The notes: generated from the letters alone by a model not told the origin. Counted from the stretch's first letter, positions 1 through 8,868 are shown. The stretch is DNA of 19,587 nucleotides from an uncultured Pseudomonas sp. (GCA_946886875.1 CAMPJN010000020.1:1-19587), one strand, 5' to 3'. Numbers and translations: made by a program.

Positions 1-1
1 C

Positions 2-1495
2 ATGACCCGCGAAGAATTCCTGCGTTTAGCCGCTGCCGGCTATAACCGCATTCCCGTTGCCTGCGAAACCCTGGTGGATTTCGACACGCCGCTGTCCATC
101 TATTTGAAACTGGCCGACGAGGCCAACACCTACCTGCTGGAGTCCGTCCAGGGCGGCGAGAAGTGGGGGCGTTACTCGATTATCGGCCTGCCGGCGCGCA
201 CCGTACTGCGAGCTTATGAGCACGATGTGCGAATCAGCGTCGATGGTGTCGAGGTCGAACGGCACCACTGCGATGATCCGCTGGATTTCGTCGAACAGTT
301 CAAGGAACGCTACAAGGTACCGACCCTGCCGGGGCTGCCACGCTTCAACGGTGGGCTGGTGGGTTATTTCAGCTATGACAGCGTGCGTTATGTCGAGCCG
401 AAGCTGGCCGCCGGGGTCAATCCAGACCCGCTCGGCACCCCGGATATCCTGTTGATGGTCTCCGATGCCGTGGTGGTGTTCGACAACCTGGCCGGCAAGA
501 TGCACGCCATAGTGCTCGCCGACCCGGCTGAGACGGACGCCTTCGAGCAAGGCCAGGCGCGCTTGCAGGAGATTCTGCACAAGTTGCGTCAGCCGATCAT
601 GCCGCGACTGGGGGTCGACCTGAGCGCGCCCGCAGGTGCCGAGCCCGCATTCAAGTCGAGCTTCAGTCGCGACGACTATGAGCGCTCGGTCAATGCAATC
701 AAGGAATACATCCTCGCCGGCGACTGCATGCAGGTGGTGATTTCCCAGCGCATGTCGATCCCGTTCACAGCCGCGCCTATCGATCTGTATCGGGCGCTAC
801 GCTGTATCAACCCGACGCCCTATATGTACTTCTTCAACTTTGGCGACTTCCATGTGGTCGGCAGTTCGCCGGAAGTGTTGGTGCGGGTCGAGGACAATCT
901 GATCACCGTGCGGCCGATCGCCGGCACCCGCCCGCGCGGCGCAAGCGAGGAGGCGGACCTGGCGCTGGAGGAGGACCTGCTGTCCGATGCCAAGGAGCTC
1001 GCCGAACACCTGATGCTGATCGACCTGGGACGCAACGACGTCGGCCGGGTCGCCAGCACCGGCAGCGTCAAACTCACCGAGAAGATGGTGATCGAGCGCT
1101 ATTCCAACGTCATGCACATCGTCTCCAACGTCACCGGCCAGCTCAAACAAGGCCTGACGGCGATGGACGCACTGCGCGCCATTCTGCCGGCCGGCACCCT
1201 GTCCGGGGCGCCAAAAATTCGCGCCATGGAAATCATCGACGAGCTGGAGCCGGTCAAGCGCGGCGTCTACGGCGGCGCCGTGGGTTATCTGGCCTGGAAC
1301 GGCAATATGGACACCGCCATCGCCATTCGTACTGCGGTGATCAAGGACGGCGAACTGCATGTGCAGGCCGGTGCCGGCATAGTCGCCGACTCGGTGCCTG
1401 CGCTGGAGTGGGAGGAAACCTTGAACAAGCGCCGCGCGATGTTCCGCGCAGTGGCTCTTGCTGAACAAACCGTCCCCGACCAGACCGAGCGCTGA
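2..1495 (+). CDS. trpE: Anthranilate synthase component I (TrpE)
   Basis: Large subunit of anthranilate synthase. It turns chorismate into anthranilate using ammonia supplied by TrpG, the first committed step of tryptophan synthesis in the cytoplasm. The 497-residue protein has the N-terminal feedback region with LLES at residues 45-48, the part that binds inhibitory tryptophan in this family. The C-terminal chorismate-binding domain carries VVGSSPEV near 285-292, PIAGTRPRG near 305-313, [11 protein letters not shown] near 339-349 and GTLSGAPK at 398-405. All catalytic blocks are present, so it looks intact. The ATG at 2 gives the N terminus expected for Pseudomonas TrpE. Its promoter and any leader lie outside the window. 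The stop codon overlaps the Shine-Dalgarno sequence of trpG, 11 bases before that gene starts. Isochorismate or aminodeoxychorismate synthases share the fold, but the trpGDC neighbours settle the call. Confidence 0.98.
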   Translation: MTREEFLRLAAAGYNRIPVACETLVDFDTPLSIYLKLADEANTYLLESVQGGEKWGRYSIIGLPARTVLRAYEHDVRISVDGVEVERHHCDDPLDFVEQFKERYKVPTLPGLPRFNGGLVGYFSYDSVRYVEPKLAAGVNPDPLGTPDILLMVSDAVVVFDNLAGKMHAIVLADPAETDAFEQGQARLQEILHKLRQPIMPRLGVDLSAPAGAEPAFKSSFSRDDYERSVNAIKEYILAGDCMQVVISQRMSIPFTAAPIDLYRALRCINPTPYMYFFNFGDFHVVGSSPEVLVRVEDNLITVRPIAGTRPRGASEEADLALEEDLLSDAKELAEHLMLIDLGRNDVGRVASTGSVKLTEKMVIERYSNVMHIVSNVTGQLKQGLTAMDALRAILPAGTLSGAPKIRAMEIIDELEPVKRGVYGGAVGYLAWNGNMDTAIAIRTAVIKDGELHVQAGAGIVADSVPALEWEETLNKRRAMFRAVALAEQTVPDQTER

Positions 1496-1506
1496 GGAGT
1501 CCTGCC

Positions 1507-2103
1507 ATGCTACTGATGATCGATAACTACGACTCCTTCACCTACAACGTGGTGCAGTACCTCGGGGAGCTGGGGGCCGATGTCCATGTAATCCGCAACG
1601 ACGAATTGAGCATCGCCGAGATCGAGGCGCTGCAACCCGAGCGCATCGTGGTCTCGCCCGGTCCCTGCACGCCGACCGAGGCCGGCGTATCGCTGGCGGC
1701 GATCGAGCATTTCGCCGGCAAGCTGCCGATTCTCGGCGTATGCCTGGGGCACCAGAGCATCGGTCAGGCCTTCGGCGGCGATGTGGTGCGCGCGCGCCAA
1801 GTGATGCACGGCAAAACCAGTCCGGTGTTCCATGAGCATCAGGGCGTATTCGCCGGGCTGAACATGCCGTTGACGGTAACCCGCTATCATTCCCTGGTGG
1901 TCAAGCGCGAAACCCTGCCGGACTGTCTGGAGATCACCGCCTGGACCCAGCACGACGACGGTTCGGTCGACGAGATCATGGGCTTGCGGCACAAGACCTT
2001 GCATATCGAAGGGGTGCAATTCCATCCCGAGTCGATCCTCACCGAACAGGGCCATGAGCTGTTCGCCAACTTCCTCAAACAACACGGAGGCGTGCGCCGA
2101 TGA
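1507..2103 (+). CDS. trpG: Anthranilate synthase glutamine amidotransferase subunit (TrpG)
   Basis: Class I glutamine amidotransferase that hydrolyses glutamine and passes ammonia to TrpE. The 198-residue protein has the oxyanion segment PGPCTP (51-56), the nucleophile elbow GVCLGHQ with Cys79, and His173/Glu175 in FHPES, which completes the catalytic triad. A strong Shine-Dalgarno sequence (GAGGAG, 1494-1499) overlaps the trpE stop and sits 7 bases before the ATG, so translation is probably coupled to trpE. The 3' end overlaps trpD as ATGA. Paralogous PabA is about the same size, and in some bacteria one subunit serves both pathways. Position inside trpE-G-D-C makes tryptophan synthesis the main role here; dual use cannot be excluded from sequence. 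Confidence 0.97.
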   Translation: MLLMIDNYDSFTYNVVQYLGELGADVHVIRNDELSIAEIEALQPERIVVSPGPCTPTEAGVSLAAIEHFAGKLPILGVCLGHQSIGQAFGGDVVRARQVMHGKTSPVFHEHQGVFAGLNMPLTVTRYHSLVVKRETLPDCLEITAWTQHDDGSVDEIMGLRHKTLHIEGVQFHPESILTEQGHELFANFLKQHGGVRR

Positions 2104-3146
2104 ATATCAAGGAAGCCCTCGACCGGATCGTCGGCCAACTCGACCTGTCTACTGCGGAAATGCAGGATGTGATGCGCGAGATCATGACCGGGCAGTGCAG
2201 CGATGCGCAGATCGGCGCCTTCCTCCTGGGCCTGCGCATGAAGAGCGAGACCATCGATGAGATCGTCGGCGCCGCGCAGATCATGCGCGAGCTGGCGGCG
2301 CCGGTGCGAATCAATGCCGAGCGTCTGGTCGATACCTGCGGCACCGGTGGCGACGGCATGAACATCTTCAATGTCTCCACCGCCGCGGCCTTCGTGGTCG
2401 CCGCTGCCGGCGGCAATGTGGCCAAGCACGGCAACCGCGCGGTATCGGGTAAAAGCGGCAGTGCCGATCTGCTAGAGGCGGCGGGGGTTTACCTCAACCT
2501 GACACCCGAGCAGGTAGCGCGCTGCGTCGAGTCAGTGGGAGTCGGCTTTATGTTCGCCCCGGCGCATCATGGCGCGATGAAGCATGCCATCGGTCCACGT
2601 CGTGAGTTGGGCCTGCGCACCATCTTCAATATGCTCGGTCCTATGACCAATCCTGCCGGGGTCAAGCACCAGGTCATCGGCGTGTTCAGTAAGGCCCTGT
2701 GCCGCCCGCTCGCCGAAGTGCTGCAGCGCCTCGGCAGTACTCATGTGCTGGTGGTACATGCCCAGGACGGCCTGGACGAAATCAGTCTGGCCGCGCCGAC
2801 CTTCGTCGCGGAGCTCAAGGATGGCGTGGTCAGCGAGTACAGCATTCAGCCGGAAGACTTCGGTATCAAAAGCCAGAGCCTGATAGGTTTGAGCGTCGAT
2901 ACGCCATTGGAGTCGCTGGCGCTGATTCGCGATGCCTTGGGTCGGCGCAAAACCGAAAACGGGCAGAAGGCCGCAGAGATGATCGTGCTCAACGCCGGTG
3001 CCGCCCTCTATGCCGCAGATCACGCGGTTAGCCTGAAGGAAGGTATGGACTTGGCCCACGATGCCCTGCACACCGGGCTTGCCTGGGAGAAACTGGACGA
3101 GTTGGTGTCCTTTACCGCGGTGTTCAAGCAGGAGAGCGAAGGATGA
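2100..3146 (+). CDS. trpD: Anthranilate phosphoribosyltransferase (TrpD)
   Basis: Transfers the phosphoribosyl group of PRPP to anthranilate, the second tryptophan-specific step. The 348-residue length is normal for a stand-alone TrpD. The glycine-rich PRPP loop DTCGTGGDG sits at 78-86, NVSTAAA at 91-97, and [15 protein letters not shown] at 109-123; these blocks define the family. The start overlaps the trpG stop as ATGA, with GGAGG at 2086-2090 as ribosome binding site 9 bases upstream. The stop overlaps the trpC start in the same way. Both overlaps indicate a single transcript with coupled translation. Nothing odd was seen in the reading frame. Confidence 0.97.
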   Translation: MNIKEALDRIVGQLDLSTAEMQDVMREIMTGQCSDAQIGAFLLGLRMKSETIDEIVGAAQIMRELAAPVRINAERLVDTCGTGGDGMNIFNVSTAAAFVVAAAGGNVAKHGNRAVSGKSGSADLLEAAGVYLNLTPEQVARCVESVGVGFMFAPAHHGAMKHAIGPRRELGLRTIFNMLGPMTNPAGVKHQVIGVFSKALCRPLAEVLQRLGSTHVLVVHAQDGLDEISLAAPTFVAELKDGVVSEYSIQPEDFGIKSQSLIGLSVDTPLESLALIRDALGRRKTENGQKAAEMIVLNAGAALYAADHAVSLKEGMDLAHDALHTGLAWEKLDELVSFTAVFKQESEG

Positions 3147-3979
3147 GTGTGCCAACCGTTCTGGAGAAAATTCTCGCGCGTAAGGTCGAGGAAGTCACCG
3201 CGCGCCGTGCCCTGGTCAGCCTCGAAGAAGTCGAGCGACAGGCGCGCGCCGCTGATGCCCCGAGGGGGTTCGCCGAGGCGATGCTGCAGCAGGCCAAACG
3301 TAAACAGCCAGCGGTGATTGCCGAAATCAAAAAGGCCTCGCCGAGCAAGGGCGTGCTGCGCGAGTACTTCGTTCCTGCCGAGTTGGCCCAGAGTTATCAA
3401 GCCGGCGGGGCGACCTGTCTGTCGGTGCTGACCGATGTTGATTTCTTCCAGGGTGCCGATAGCTACCTGCAGGAGGCCCGCAACGCCTGCAAGCTGCCGG
3501 TAATCCGCAAGGATTTCATGATCGACCCGTATCAGATCGTCGAGGCGCGGGCACTTGGCGCCGACTGTGTGTTGCTTATCGTCTCGGCGCTGGACGATGT
3601 GCTGATGGCTGAGTTGGCGGCTACTGCCAAGGCGTTCCAGCTGGACGTATTGGTCGAGGTGCACGATGGCGACGAGCTTGAGCGTGCGCTGAAGACCCTG
3701 GATACCCCGCTGGTAGGGATCAACAATCGCAATCTGCACACCTTCGACGTCAGCTTGGAAACCACGCTCGATCTGCTACCGCGGATTCCACGCGATCGTC
3801 TGGTGGTGACCGAGAGCGGTATTCTCAACCGCGCCGATGTCGAGTTGATGGAGATCAGCGAAGTCTACGGCTTCCTGGTCGGCGAAGCATTCATGCGCGC
3901 GGAGAAGCCAGGCGCGGAATTGGAGCGTCTGTTCTTTCCCGAGCGTAAGCGGCAGATCGCGGCCCCCGATATCGATTGA
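3143..3979 (+). CDS. trpC: Indole-3-glycerol phosphate synthase (TrpC)
   Basis: Closes the indole ring: it decarboxylates and cyclises CdRP (1-(2-carboxyphenylamino)-1-deoxyribulose 5-phosphate) to indole-3-glycerol phosphate. The 278-residue TIM barrel carries the expected catalytic and binding residues: Glu61 and Lys63 in [12 protein letters not shown], Lys123 in RKDF, Glu172 in LVEVH, the GINNRNL loop (192-198), and Glu224-Ser225-Gly226 in TESGI. It is monofunctional, with no TrpF domain fused behind it as in enteric bacteria, so PRA isomerase must be encoded elsewhere. It is the last gene of the operon. The stop lies 12 bases before a strong symmetric terminator shared with the convergent vfr gene. 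Confidence 0.97.
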   Translation: MSVPTVLEKILARKVEEVTARRALVSLEEVERQARAADAPRGFAEAMLQQAKRKQPAVIAEIKKASPSKGVLREYFVPAELAQSYQAGGATCLSVLTDVDFFQGADSYLQEARNACKLPVIRKDFMIDPYQIVEARALGADCVLLIVSALDDVLMAELAATAKAFQLDVLVEVHDGDELERALKTLDTPLVGINNRNLHTFDVSLETTLDLLPRIPRDRLVVTESGILNRADVELMEISEVYGFLVGEAFMRAEKPGAELERLFFPERKRQIAAPDID

Positions 3980-3991
3980 TCTGACGCCCAT

Positions 3992-4021
3992 AAAAAAGCC
4001 GACGCATGCGTCGGCTTTTTT
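3992..4021. terminator. Bidirectional Rho-independent terminator between trpC and vfr
   Basis: A perfect 30-base palindrome: six A, then GCCGACGC, the centre AT, GCGTCGGC, and six T. On either strand it folds into a GC-rich stem followed by a U run, so one element can end both the trp operon (plus) and vfr (minus). It lies 12 bases after the trpC stop and 11 bases from the vfr stop. Confidence 0.95.
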
Positions 4022-4032
4022 GTCGGTGAAAT

Positions 4033-4677
4033 TCAGCGCGTGCCGAATATCACCATGGTCTTGCCCTTGACGTTGACCAGTCCCTGTTCCTCCAGGGCCT
4101 TGAGCACGCGCCCCACCATCTCCCGCGAGCAGCCGACAATGCGGCCAATCTCCTGACGGGTGATTTTGATTTGCATGCCGTCCGGATGGGTCATGGCGTC
4201 GGGCTGTTTGCACAGATCAAGCAGGGTCCGCGCGACCCGACCGGTGACATCGAGGAACGCCAGATCGCCAACCTTGCGAGTGGTGTTGCGCAGGCGTTCG
4301 GCCATCTGGCTGCCGAGGGCATAGAGGATGTCCGGATCCTGCTCGGTCAGCTCGCGGAACTTTGCATAACTCAGCTCTGCGACCTCGCATTCGGTCTTGG
4401 CCCGAACCCAGGCGCTACGTTCTTTTTCCGTGCCGTCTTTGTCGAACAGGCCCATCTCGCCGAAGAAGTCGCCGGCGTTGAGATAGGCGATGATCATCTC
4501 GCGACCATCATCATCCTCGATCAGGATGGTGACCGAGCCCTTGACGATGAAGAACAGAGTTTCACAGCGGTCGCCTGCATAAATAATGGTGCTTTTTGCG
4601 GTGTAGCGACGGCGGTGGCAGTGTGCGAGAAGCTTGTCGAGATTTTTTATTTTAGGTGTGAGGGTAATAGCAACCAT
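4033..4677 (-). CDS. vfr: CRP-family cAMP-responsive regulator (Vfr)
   Basis: Global transcription regulator of the CRP/FNR family. In P. aeruginosa, Vfr binds cAMP and controls type III secretion, type IV pili, quorum sensing and virulence genes; in other pseudomonads the orthologue is called Crp. The 214-residue length is exactly that of Vfr. The N-terminal cyclic-nucleotide domain covers roughly 15-125, with a phosphate-binding cassette around [10 protein letters not shown] and the following ERSAWVRA. The C-terminal helix-turn-helix, [21 protein letters not shown], lies around 167-190. The gene is convergent with trpC and divergent from the OsmC-like gene. The ribosome binding site before the ATG is weak. 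A candidate extended -10 promoter lies about 95 bases upstream. Confidence 0.96.
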   Translation of the reverse strand: MVAITLTPKIKNLDKLLAHCHRRRYTAKSTIIYAGDRCETLFFIVKGSVTILIEDDDGREMIIAYLNAGDFFGEMGLFDKDGTEKERSAWVRAKTECEVAELSYAKFRELTEQDPDILYALGSQMAERLRNTTRKVGDLAFLDVTGRVARTLLDLCKQPDAMTHPDGMQIKITRQEIGRIVGCSREMVGRVLKALEEQGLVNVKGKTMVIFGTR

Positions 4678-4770
4678 GCCCGAATCCCGAAGATATAAAT
4701 GTAAGCCGCTGTCTTGCTGGCGGTTATTTTAATTTAGTTATCCGATCAAGTTTGCCAGCATTCTGGCGCC

Positions 4771-4776
4771 AGTATA
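4771..4776 (-). promoter_or_regulatory. Candidate extended -10 promoter element for vfr
   Basis: Read on the minus strand, this is TATACT preceded by TGT, an extended -10 (TGnTATAAT-like) with no good -35. Transcription from here would start near 4764 and give a leader of about 87 bases. The palindrome CTGGCGCCAG (4763-4772) overlaps it and could be an operator or the 5' hairpin of the mRNA. This is a pattern match only. Confidence 0.35.
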
Positions 4777-4913
4777 ACAAGCACACTAATACTAGGTGCG
4801 GTTTTGCGACCTGGCTAACATCTAGCCCAGGAACTCCGACGCGATTGCCTTATACGGGCGAGCAAAACTGCTGTGATAAGCTGCGTTTCCTTTTTAACAG
4901 CGGAGCCAGGGTA

Positions 4914-5336
4914 ATGAAAGCACGCATTCAATGGGCCGGCGAAGCGCTGTTTCTCGGCGAGTCGGGCAGTGGCCATGCGGTGGTGATGGATGGCCCGCCG
5001 GAAAGCGGCGGGCGCAACCTCGGCGTGCGCCCGATGGAGATGTTGTTGATCGGTTTGGGCGGCTGCAGCAACTTCGATGTGGTCAGCATTCTGAAAAAAT
5101 CCAGACAGGCGGTCGAGAGTTGTGAAGCCTTTCTCGAAGCCGAGCGTGCCACTGAAGAGCCCAAGGTGTTCACCAAGATCCACCTGCATTTCGTGGTCAA
5201 AGGCCGCGGCCTGAAAGAGGCTCAGGTGAAACGTGCGGTGGAGCTGTCGGCGGAGAAGTACTGCTCCGCGTCTATCATGCTTGGCCGTGCTGGCGTCGAG
5301 ATAACCCACGATTACGAAATCGTCGAGCTGGGGTAA
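4914..5336 (+). CDS. OsmC/Ohr family protein (YhfA-like)
   Basis: A 140-residue OsmC-fold protein. OsmC and Ohr proteins reduce organic hydroperoxides using two cysteines, but the YhfA-type branch has no firmly assigned substrate. Cys51 in LIGLGGCSNFDV and Cys117 in EKYCSASIM stand where the family's cysteine pair lies. The frame stays open upstream to 4752, but ATG 4914 is preferred: it has GGAG (4902-4905) 8 bases upstream, and the 54 residues before it have no OsmC-like character. The gene is divergent from vfr and ends 9 bases before the convergent coq7 stop. In P. aeruginosa, as I remember it, speD follows this gene; here it is absent. Confidence 0.88.
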   Translation: MKARIQWAGEALFLGESGSGHAVVMDGPPESGGRNLGVRPMEMLLIGLGGCSNFDVVSILKKSRQAVESCEAFLEAERATEEPKVFTKIHLHFVVKGRGLKEAQVKRAVELSAEKYCSASIMLGRAGVEITHDYEIVELG

Positions 5337-5345
5337 AGCCCGCCT

Positions 5346-5993
5346 CTAGAGTCGATACGCGCTCTTGGTCATGACCTTGGATAGCAAGGTCATGCCGAAC
5401 TTGATCGGTGCCGGGAAGCGCAAGCCGCCGGCTTCCAGGGCGCTGGTCGCATGTTGCGCTTCATCCTCGCGCATTTGCTGCAGGATCGCCCGGGACTTCT
5501 CGTCGTTGGCTGGAATTTGCTGCAGGTGTTCGTCGAGATGGCGGACCACCTGATCCTCGGTGGCGGCGACGAAGCCCAGGCTGACCCGGTCGCTGACCAG
5601 ACCGGCGACCGCGCCGACGCCGAACGACAAACCGTAAAACAACGGGTTGAGCATGCTGGTCTGGCTGCCGAGTTGGCGGATACGTTGCTCGCACCAGGCC
5701 AGGTGATCGATTTCCTCGTCGGCGGCATGTTCCATGGCCGCGCGCACCTGCGGCAGCTTGGCGGTCAGTGCCTGGCCCTGATAAAGCGCCTGGGCGCAAA
5801 CCTCGCCAGTGTGGTTGATGCGCATCAAACCGGCGATATGCTGGGTTTGTTGTTCATCGAGTTCCGCTTCTGGTTGCACCACCGCCGGTGACGGCCGCCC
5901 TGGCTGGCCACTGAACGGCAGCAGGGTGCGCAACGCGGCATCGGCTTGCAGCAGCAGCCGGTCGACGGGCGTGTAGTGACGTTGGTTGGCCAT
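5346..5993 (-). CDS. coq7: 2-polyprenyl-3-methyl-6-methoxy-1,4-benzoquinone monooxygenase (Coq7)
   Basis: Di-iron hydroxylase of ubiquinone synthesis. It hydroxylates demethoxyubiquinone at the membrane, as Coq7 or as UbiF in bacteria that use the flavin enzyme instead. The 215-residue protein shows the full set of iron ligands: Glu64 in INHTGEV, Glu94xxHis97 in EEIDHL, Glu146 in TEDQVV, and Glu178xxHis181 in EDEAQH. A hydrophobic helix around 119-135 may contact the membrane. The start at 5993 has a strong GGAGGT (minus strand, 5999-6004) 5 bases upstream. It lies downstream of the HIT gene on the same strand with a 90-base gap containing a hairpin, so co-transcription is possible but not certain. 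Confidence 0.95.
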   Translation of the reverse strand: MANQRHYTPVDRLLLQADAALRTLLPFSGQPGRPSPAVVQPEAELDEQQTQHIAGLMRINHTGEVCAQALYQGQALTAKLPQVRAAMEHAADEEIDHLAWCEQRIRQLGSQTSMLNPLFYGLSFGVGAVAGLVSDRVSLGFVAATEDQVVRHLDEHLQQIPANDEKSRAILQQMREDEAQHATSALEAGGLRFPAPIKFGMTLLSKVMTKSAYRL

Positions 5994-6046
5994 CGGGCAC
6001 CTCCGGCGGAAAGATCGGTGGCCAGTTTACTCCAATAGCCGCGCAT

Positions 6047-6072
6047 GGGCTCATCTCGGCTTGAGCCCTTTT
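6047..6072 (+). terminator. Hairpin with short T run between the HIT gene and coq7
   Basis: GGGCTCA (6047-6053) pairs with TGAGCCC (6062-6068) around an 8-base loop, followed by TTTT (6069-6072). The T run is on the plus strand, but both flanking genes are on the minus strand. As a terminator it would therefore act on antisense transcripts entering from the coq7 side. On the minus strand it is a hairpin without a U tail. Confidence 0.4.
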
Positions 6073-6083
6073 GTCGCAGTCGC

Positions 6084-6422
6084 TCAGCCCGGCGGCCAGG
6101 TCATCTGGCGCTGGCCAAGCACGTGCATATGGATGTGATAAACCGTTTGACCGCCCAGCTCGTTACAATTCATCACCACGCGGAAGCCTTCCTCGCAGCC
6201 ATGCTCCTTGGCCAGGCGTTGGGCGGTGAAGAGAATATGTCCGGCCAATGCCTTGTCCGCTTCGGTCAAGTCATTGAGGGTGGCGATGTGCTTTTTCGGG
6301 ATCACCAGAAAATGCGCGGGAGCTTGTGGGCCGATGTCGTGAAAGGCGAAGACCTGATCGTCTTCGTAAAGCTTGCGCGCGGGTATTTCCCCGGCGACGA
6401 TCTTGCAAAAAAGACAATCCAT
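6084..6422 (-). CDS. HIT-domain purine nucleoside phosphoramidase (HinT-like)
   Basis: Histidine-triad protein of the Hint branch, which hydrolyses AMP-linked phosphoramidates and lysyl-AMP-type adducts in other bacteria. The 112-residue length and the opening CLFCKIVAGEIPA are typical. The triad is His96-x-His98-x-His100 in QTVYHIHMHVLG, with His100 the expected nucleophile. Cys3 and Cys6 form a CxxC that, with downstream histidines such as His45, may bind zinc. The start at 6422 has GGGAG 7 bases upstream on the minus strand. The gene is divergent from the AAA ATPase. The cellular substrate in Pseudomonas is not known from this sequence. Confidence 0.92.
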   Translation of the reverse strand: MDCLFCKIVAGEIPARKLYEDDQVFAFHDIGPQAPAHFLVIPKKHIATLNDLTEADKALAGHILFTAQRLAKEHGCEEGFRVVMNCNELGGQTVYHIHMHVLGQRQMTWPPG

Positions 6423-6496
6423 GGACAGTCTCCCGGCTTGTTGAAAGAGATTCGAGTTTAGCGGTGCCTGAGGGGCCCGACCAACAAGGAGCGTAT

Positions 6497-7975
6497 GTGA
6501 AGAACGATATTCATGATTTGGGGTTGGTGCTGGACTCGAAGATCAAGCTGATTCTGATCGAGTCCTGGGATGAGCCGCGGGTGTTGGAAACCCTCACCAG
6601 TTTGGCGGTGCGCCGCGGCTTGGGCCTGCATTTCTGGTCGATCACCGAAGGCCTGCAGCGCCTGGGTTTTGCCGGCGCTAGCAGCGACGGCGCCACTCTG
6701 GATCCGGAGGCGGCGCTGAAGCTGATCAAGGCCGACCCGCAAGCCAACCTTTATGCGATGTGCGATCTGCATCCCTTTCTCGACGACAACCCCAAGCTGG
6801 TGCGCTTGCTCAAGGAAGTGGCGATGCGTGATGCCCCGCATGCGCCGACATTGGTGCTGGTCTCCCATGCCTGTAAGTTGCCCGCCGAGGTTCAGCGCTT
6901 CGCTGCGCGCTTCAGTCTCGCCCTGCCCAGCGAAGACGAGTTGCTGGCGATCGTTCGCGAAGAGGCCACGCGCTGGAGCGAGCGCAACCGCGGCGCCCGG
7001 GTGCGCACCGACAATCGCACGCTACAGCAGGTGGTGAAGAACCTGCGCGGTATGAGCCATGCCGAGGCGCGCATCCTCGCGCGCAACGTGATCTGCGACG
7101 ACGGCGCGATAACCCAGGAGGATTTGCCGGAGCTGAACAAGGCCAAGTTCCAGCTGCTCGATCTGGAGGGTGTGCTGAGTTTCGAGTACGACACCGCGCG
7201 CTTCGCCGATGTCGGCGGGCTGAGCAACCTCAAGCGCTGGCTCGCCGAGCGCCAGGACATCTTTCTCGCGGGCAAGGCAGTCGATCTGCCCAAGGGCGTG
7301 CTGCTGGTGGGTGTGCAGGGCGGCGGTAAGAGTCTGGCGGCGAAGGCGGTTGCCGGGCTCTGGGGGCTGCCCTTGCTGCGTCTCGATTTCGCCGCGCTAT
7401 ACAACAAGTTCTTCGGCGAAACCGAACGCAACCTGCGCGACGCCTTGAAACTGGCCGAGCAGATGGCGCCTTGTGTGTTGTGGATGGACGAGGTCGAGAA
7501 AGGTCTGGCCAGCGGCGATAACGACGGCGGCGTCAGTCAACGGGTGCTCGGCACGCTGCTGACCTGGATGGCCGAGCGCAAGGCGCCGGTGTTTATGGTG
7601 GCGACTGCCAACGTGATTGAGCGCCTGCCGCCGGAGCTGGTGCGCAAGGGGCGCTTCGATGAGCTGTTCTTCGTCGATCTGCCGGATCAGGTGGTGCGCG
7701 TGGATATTTTCCGCATTCACCTGGAACGACGCGAACTGGCGCCGGAGAGTTTCGATCTGGAGCTGCTGGCGACAGCCTGTGCCGGCTTCTCCGGCGCGGA
7801 GATCGAGCAGGTGGTGGTCAGCGCGCTGTATGCCGCACAGGCCCAGCAGCAGGCGGTTGATCAGGCGCTGTTGTTGCGCAGTATCCAGAGTACCGCGCCC
7901 TTGTCGGTGGTCATGGCCGAAGGCTTGGAGGCCCTGCGTAGCTGGGCTCACGGACGTACTGTGAGCGCCAATTGA
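6497..7975 (+). CDS. AAA family ATPase (Ycf46-like)
   Basis: A 492-residue protein with one AAA module. Residues 1-225 form an N-terminal region seen in Ycf46-like ATPases. The ATPase core has Walker A GVQGGGKS (272-279), Walker [10 protein letters not shown] (327-335), a sensor-like segment FMVATANV (366-373), and the arginine-finger region [13 protein letters not shown] (380-392). A helical lid around [10 protein letters not shown] (431-440) completes the fold. All ATPase residues are present, so it should be active. The GTG at 6497 is preferred over the longer open frame from 6326 because AAGGAG (6486-6491) sits 5 bases upstream, and the extension would overlap the divergent HIT gene. The biological role is unknown; a remodelling function is inferred from the fold. 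It is convergent with the SDR gene. Confidence 0.9.
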   Translation: MKNDIHDLGLVLDSKIKLILIESWDEPRVLETLTSLAVRRGLGLHFWSITEGLQRLGFAGASSDGATLDPEAALKLIKADPQANLYAMCDLHPFLDDNPKLVRLLKEVAMRDAPHAPTLVLVSHACKLPAEVQRFAARFSLALPSEDELLAIVREEATRWSERNRGARVRTDNRTLQQVVKNLRGMSHAEARILARNVICDDGAITQEDLPELNKAKFQLLDLEGVLSFEYDTARFADVGGLSNLKRWLAERQDIFLAGKAVDLPKGVLLVGVQGGGKSLAAKAVAGLWGLPLLRLDFAALYNKFFGETERNLRDALKLAEQMAPCVLWMDEVEKGLASGDNDGGVSQRVLGTLLTWMAERKAPVFMVATANVIERLPPELVRKGRFDELFFVDLPDQVVRVDIFRIHLERRELAPESFDLELLATACAGFSGAEIEQVVVSALYAAQAQQQAVDQALLLRSIQSTAPLSVVMAEGLEALRSWAHGRTVSAN

Positions 7976-8011
7976 CTGGCTGTTGAAGCCGGCCGGAGGT
8001 TTCGGGCGCAG

Positions 8012-8803
8012 TCAGCTCGCAAGGCTGGCGCGCCTGTTGATCTTGCCCGCCATCCGCCGTGCCAACCAACGGGGCAAAAAGCGTGGCGCCATCGCCAACA
8101 AGCGGTTGCGCCAGCCGGGGATGATCAGCGCGCGGTTCTTATCCAGCGCCCTGACCGTGATAAGCGCCACTTCTTCGGCACTCATCATCAGCTTGCCGTC
8201 TTGCAGCGCGCCGATTTCCATCCGCGCGTTGCGAAAGAAGGCGCTGCGCGTCGGCCCTGGGCAAAGCACCGAGACCTTGACCCCATACTCCTTGAGTTCT
8301 TCGCGTAGCCCTTCAGAAAGGTGCAGCACGTACGCCTTGCTGGCGTAGTAGTTGCTCATCCAGGGCCCTGGATGAAAGGCCGCCAGCGAGGCGACGTTGA
8401 GGATCTGGCCGCTGCCCTGGCCCGCCATCACCGTGCCTATGGCATGGCACAGGCGGGCCAGGGCCAGCATATTGAGCTCGATCAAGCGTTGCTCGTCGCT
8501 CCAGTCTTGCGCGACCAGTGCGCCGCAGCTGCCGACACCGGCGTTATTGACCAGCAGATCGATATGCAGATCGCCTTGCTCCAATTCGTGCAACAGGCCG
8601 GACAGCTGGATCGGCTGGCTCAGGTCGCACACGCGAAACAGCACCTGCACGGCGAAGCGCTGGGTCAGTTCGGCGGCGATGCACTCCAGGGCGGGACGCT
8701 GACGCGCCACCAGAATCAGATTGCGCCCGCGGCGCGCCAGGGCTTCGGCCAGAGCCAGACCGATACCGCTGGATGCACCGGTGATCAGGGCATAGCTGGG
8801 CAT
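8012..8803 (-). CDS. Short-chain dehydrogenase/reductase (SDR) family oxidoreductase
   Basis: Classical SDR of 263 residues with an NAD(P)-binding Rossmann fold. It has TGASSGIG (8-15), NNAG (86-89), Asn111, Ser139 and Tyr152-xxx-Lys156, the full catalytic tetrad. Arg34 after the second strand, with no acidic residue at that position, favours NADP(H), but this is an inference. After CPGPTRSAFF (181-190) the tail is rich in arginine (RFLPRWLARRMAGK), which may lie against the membrane. The substrate is not predictable. GGAG (8810-8813, minus strand) sits 6 bases before the ATG. The gene is convergent with the ATPase and has the MITE-like element 65 bases upstream, separating it from the DUF805 gene on the same strand. 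Confidence 0.92.
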   Translation of the reverse strand: MPSYALITGASSGIGLALAEALARRGRNLILVARQRPALECIAAELTQRFAVQVLFRVCDLSQPIQLSGLLHELEQGDLHIDLLVNNAGVGSCGALVAQDWSDEQRLIELNMLALARLCHAIGTVMAGQGSGQILNVASLAAFHPGPWMSNYYASKAYVLHLSEGLREELKEYGVKVSVLCPGPTRSAFFRNARMEIGALQDGKLMMSAEEVALITVRALDKNRALIIPGWRNRLLAMAPRFLPRWLARRMAGKINRRASLAS

Positions 8804-8864
8804 GGCAGTCTCCGTGACGGGGTCGTTTAAGACTCCGTATGGCGCTCAAGGTTGCAGACGCCAA

Positions 8865-8868
8865 TTAG
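8865..8868. repeat. Left target site duplication TTAG
   Basis: TTAG directly outside the left terminal inverted repeat, matching the copy at 9091-9094. The terminal repeats are inverted while these copies are direct, which is what a target duplication predicts. Confidence 0.7.

Noticed and set aside
797..1468. 223-codon minus-strand frame inside trpE, and similar frames at 2532-3155 and 3020-3739
   Set aside because: Antisense shadows of trpE, trpD and trpC, with no motifs and no ribosome binding sites.
4872..4887. TGTGA half-site upstream of the OsmC-like gene as a Vfr/CRP operator
   Set aside because: The second half does not resemble TCACA, so only one half-site is present, which is common by chance.
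4752..4913. 54-residue N-terminal extension of the OsmC-like protein
   Set aside because: The later ATG at 4914 has GGAG at a good distance and begins at the family start; the extension reads like untranslated leader.
6326..6496. 57-residue extension of the AAA ATPase
   Set aside because: It overlaps the divergent HIT gene and is arginine-rich noise. GTG 6497 has a strong AAGGAG.
7978..7987. GGCTGTTGAA after the ATPase, the same core as the ends of the MITE-like element
   Set aside because: Only 10 bases match, with no A run after it and no partner end; probably chance, though a decayed solo end cannot be excluded.
7985..8003. Possible hairpin GAAGCC/GGTTTC between the convergent ATPase and SDR genes
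   Set aside because: A 6-base stem with a wobble pair and no U run; too weak to call a terminator.
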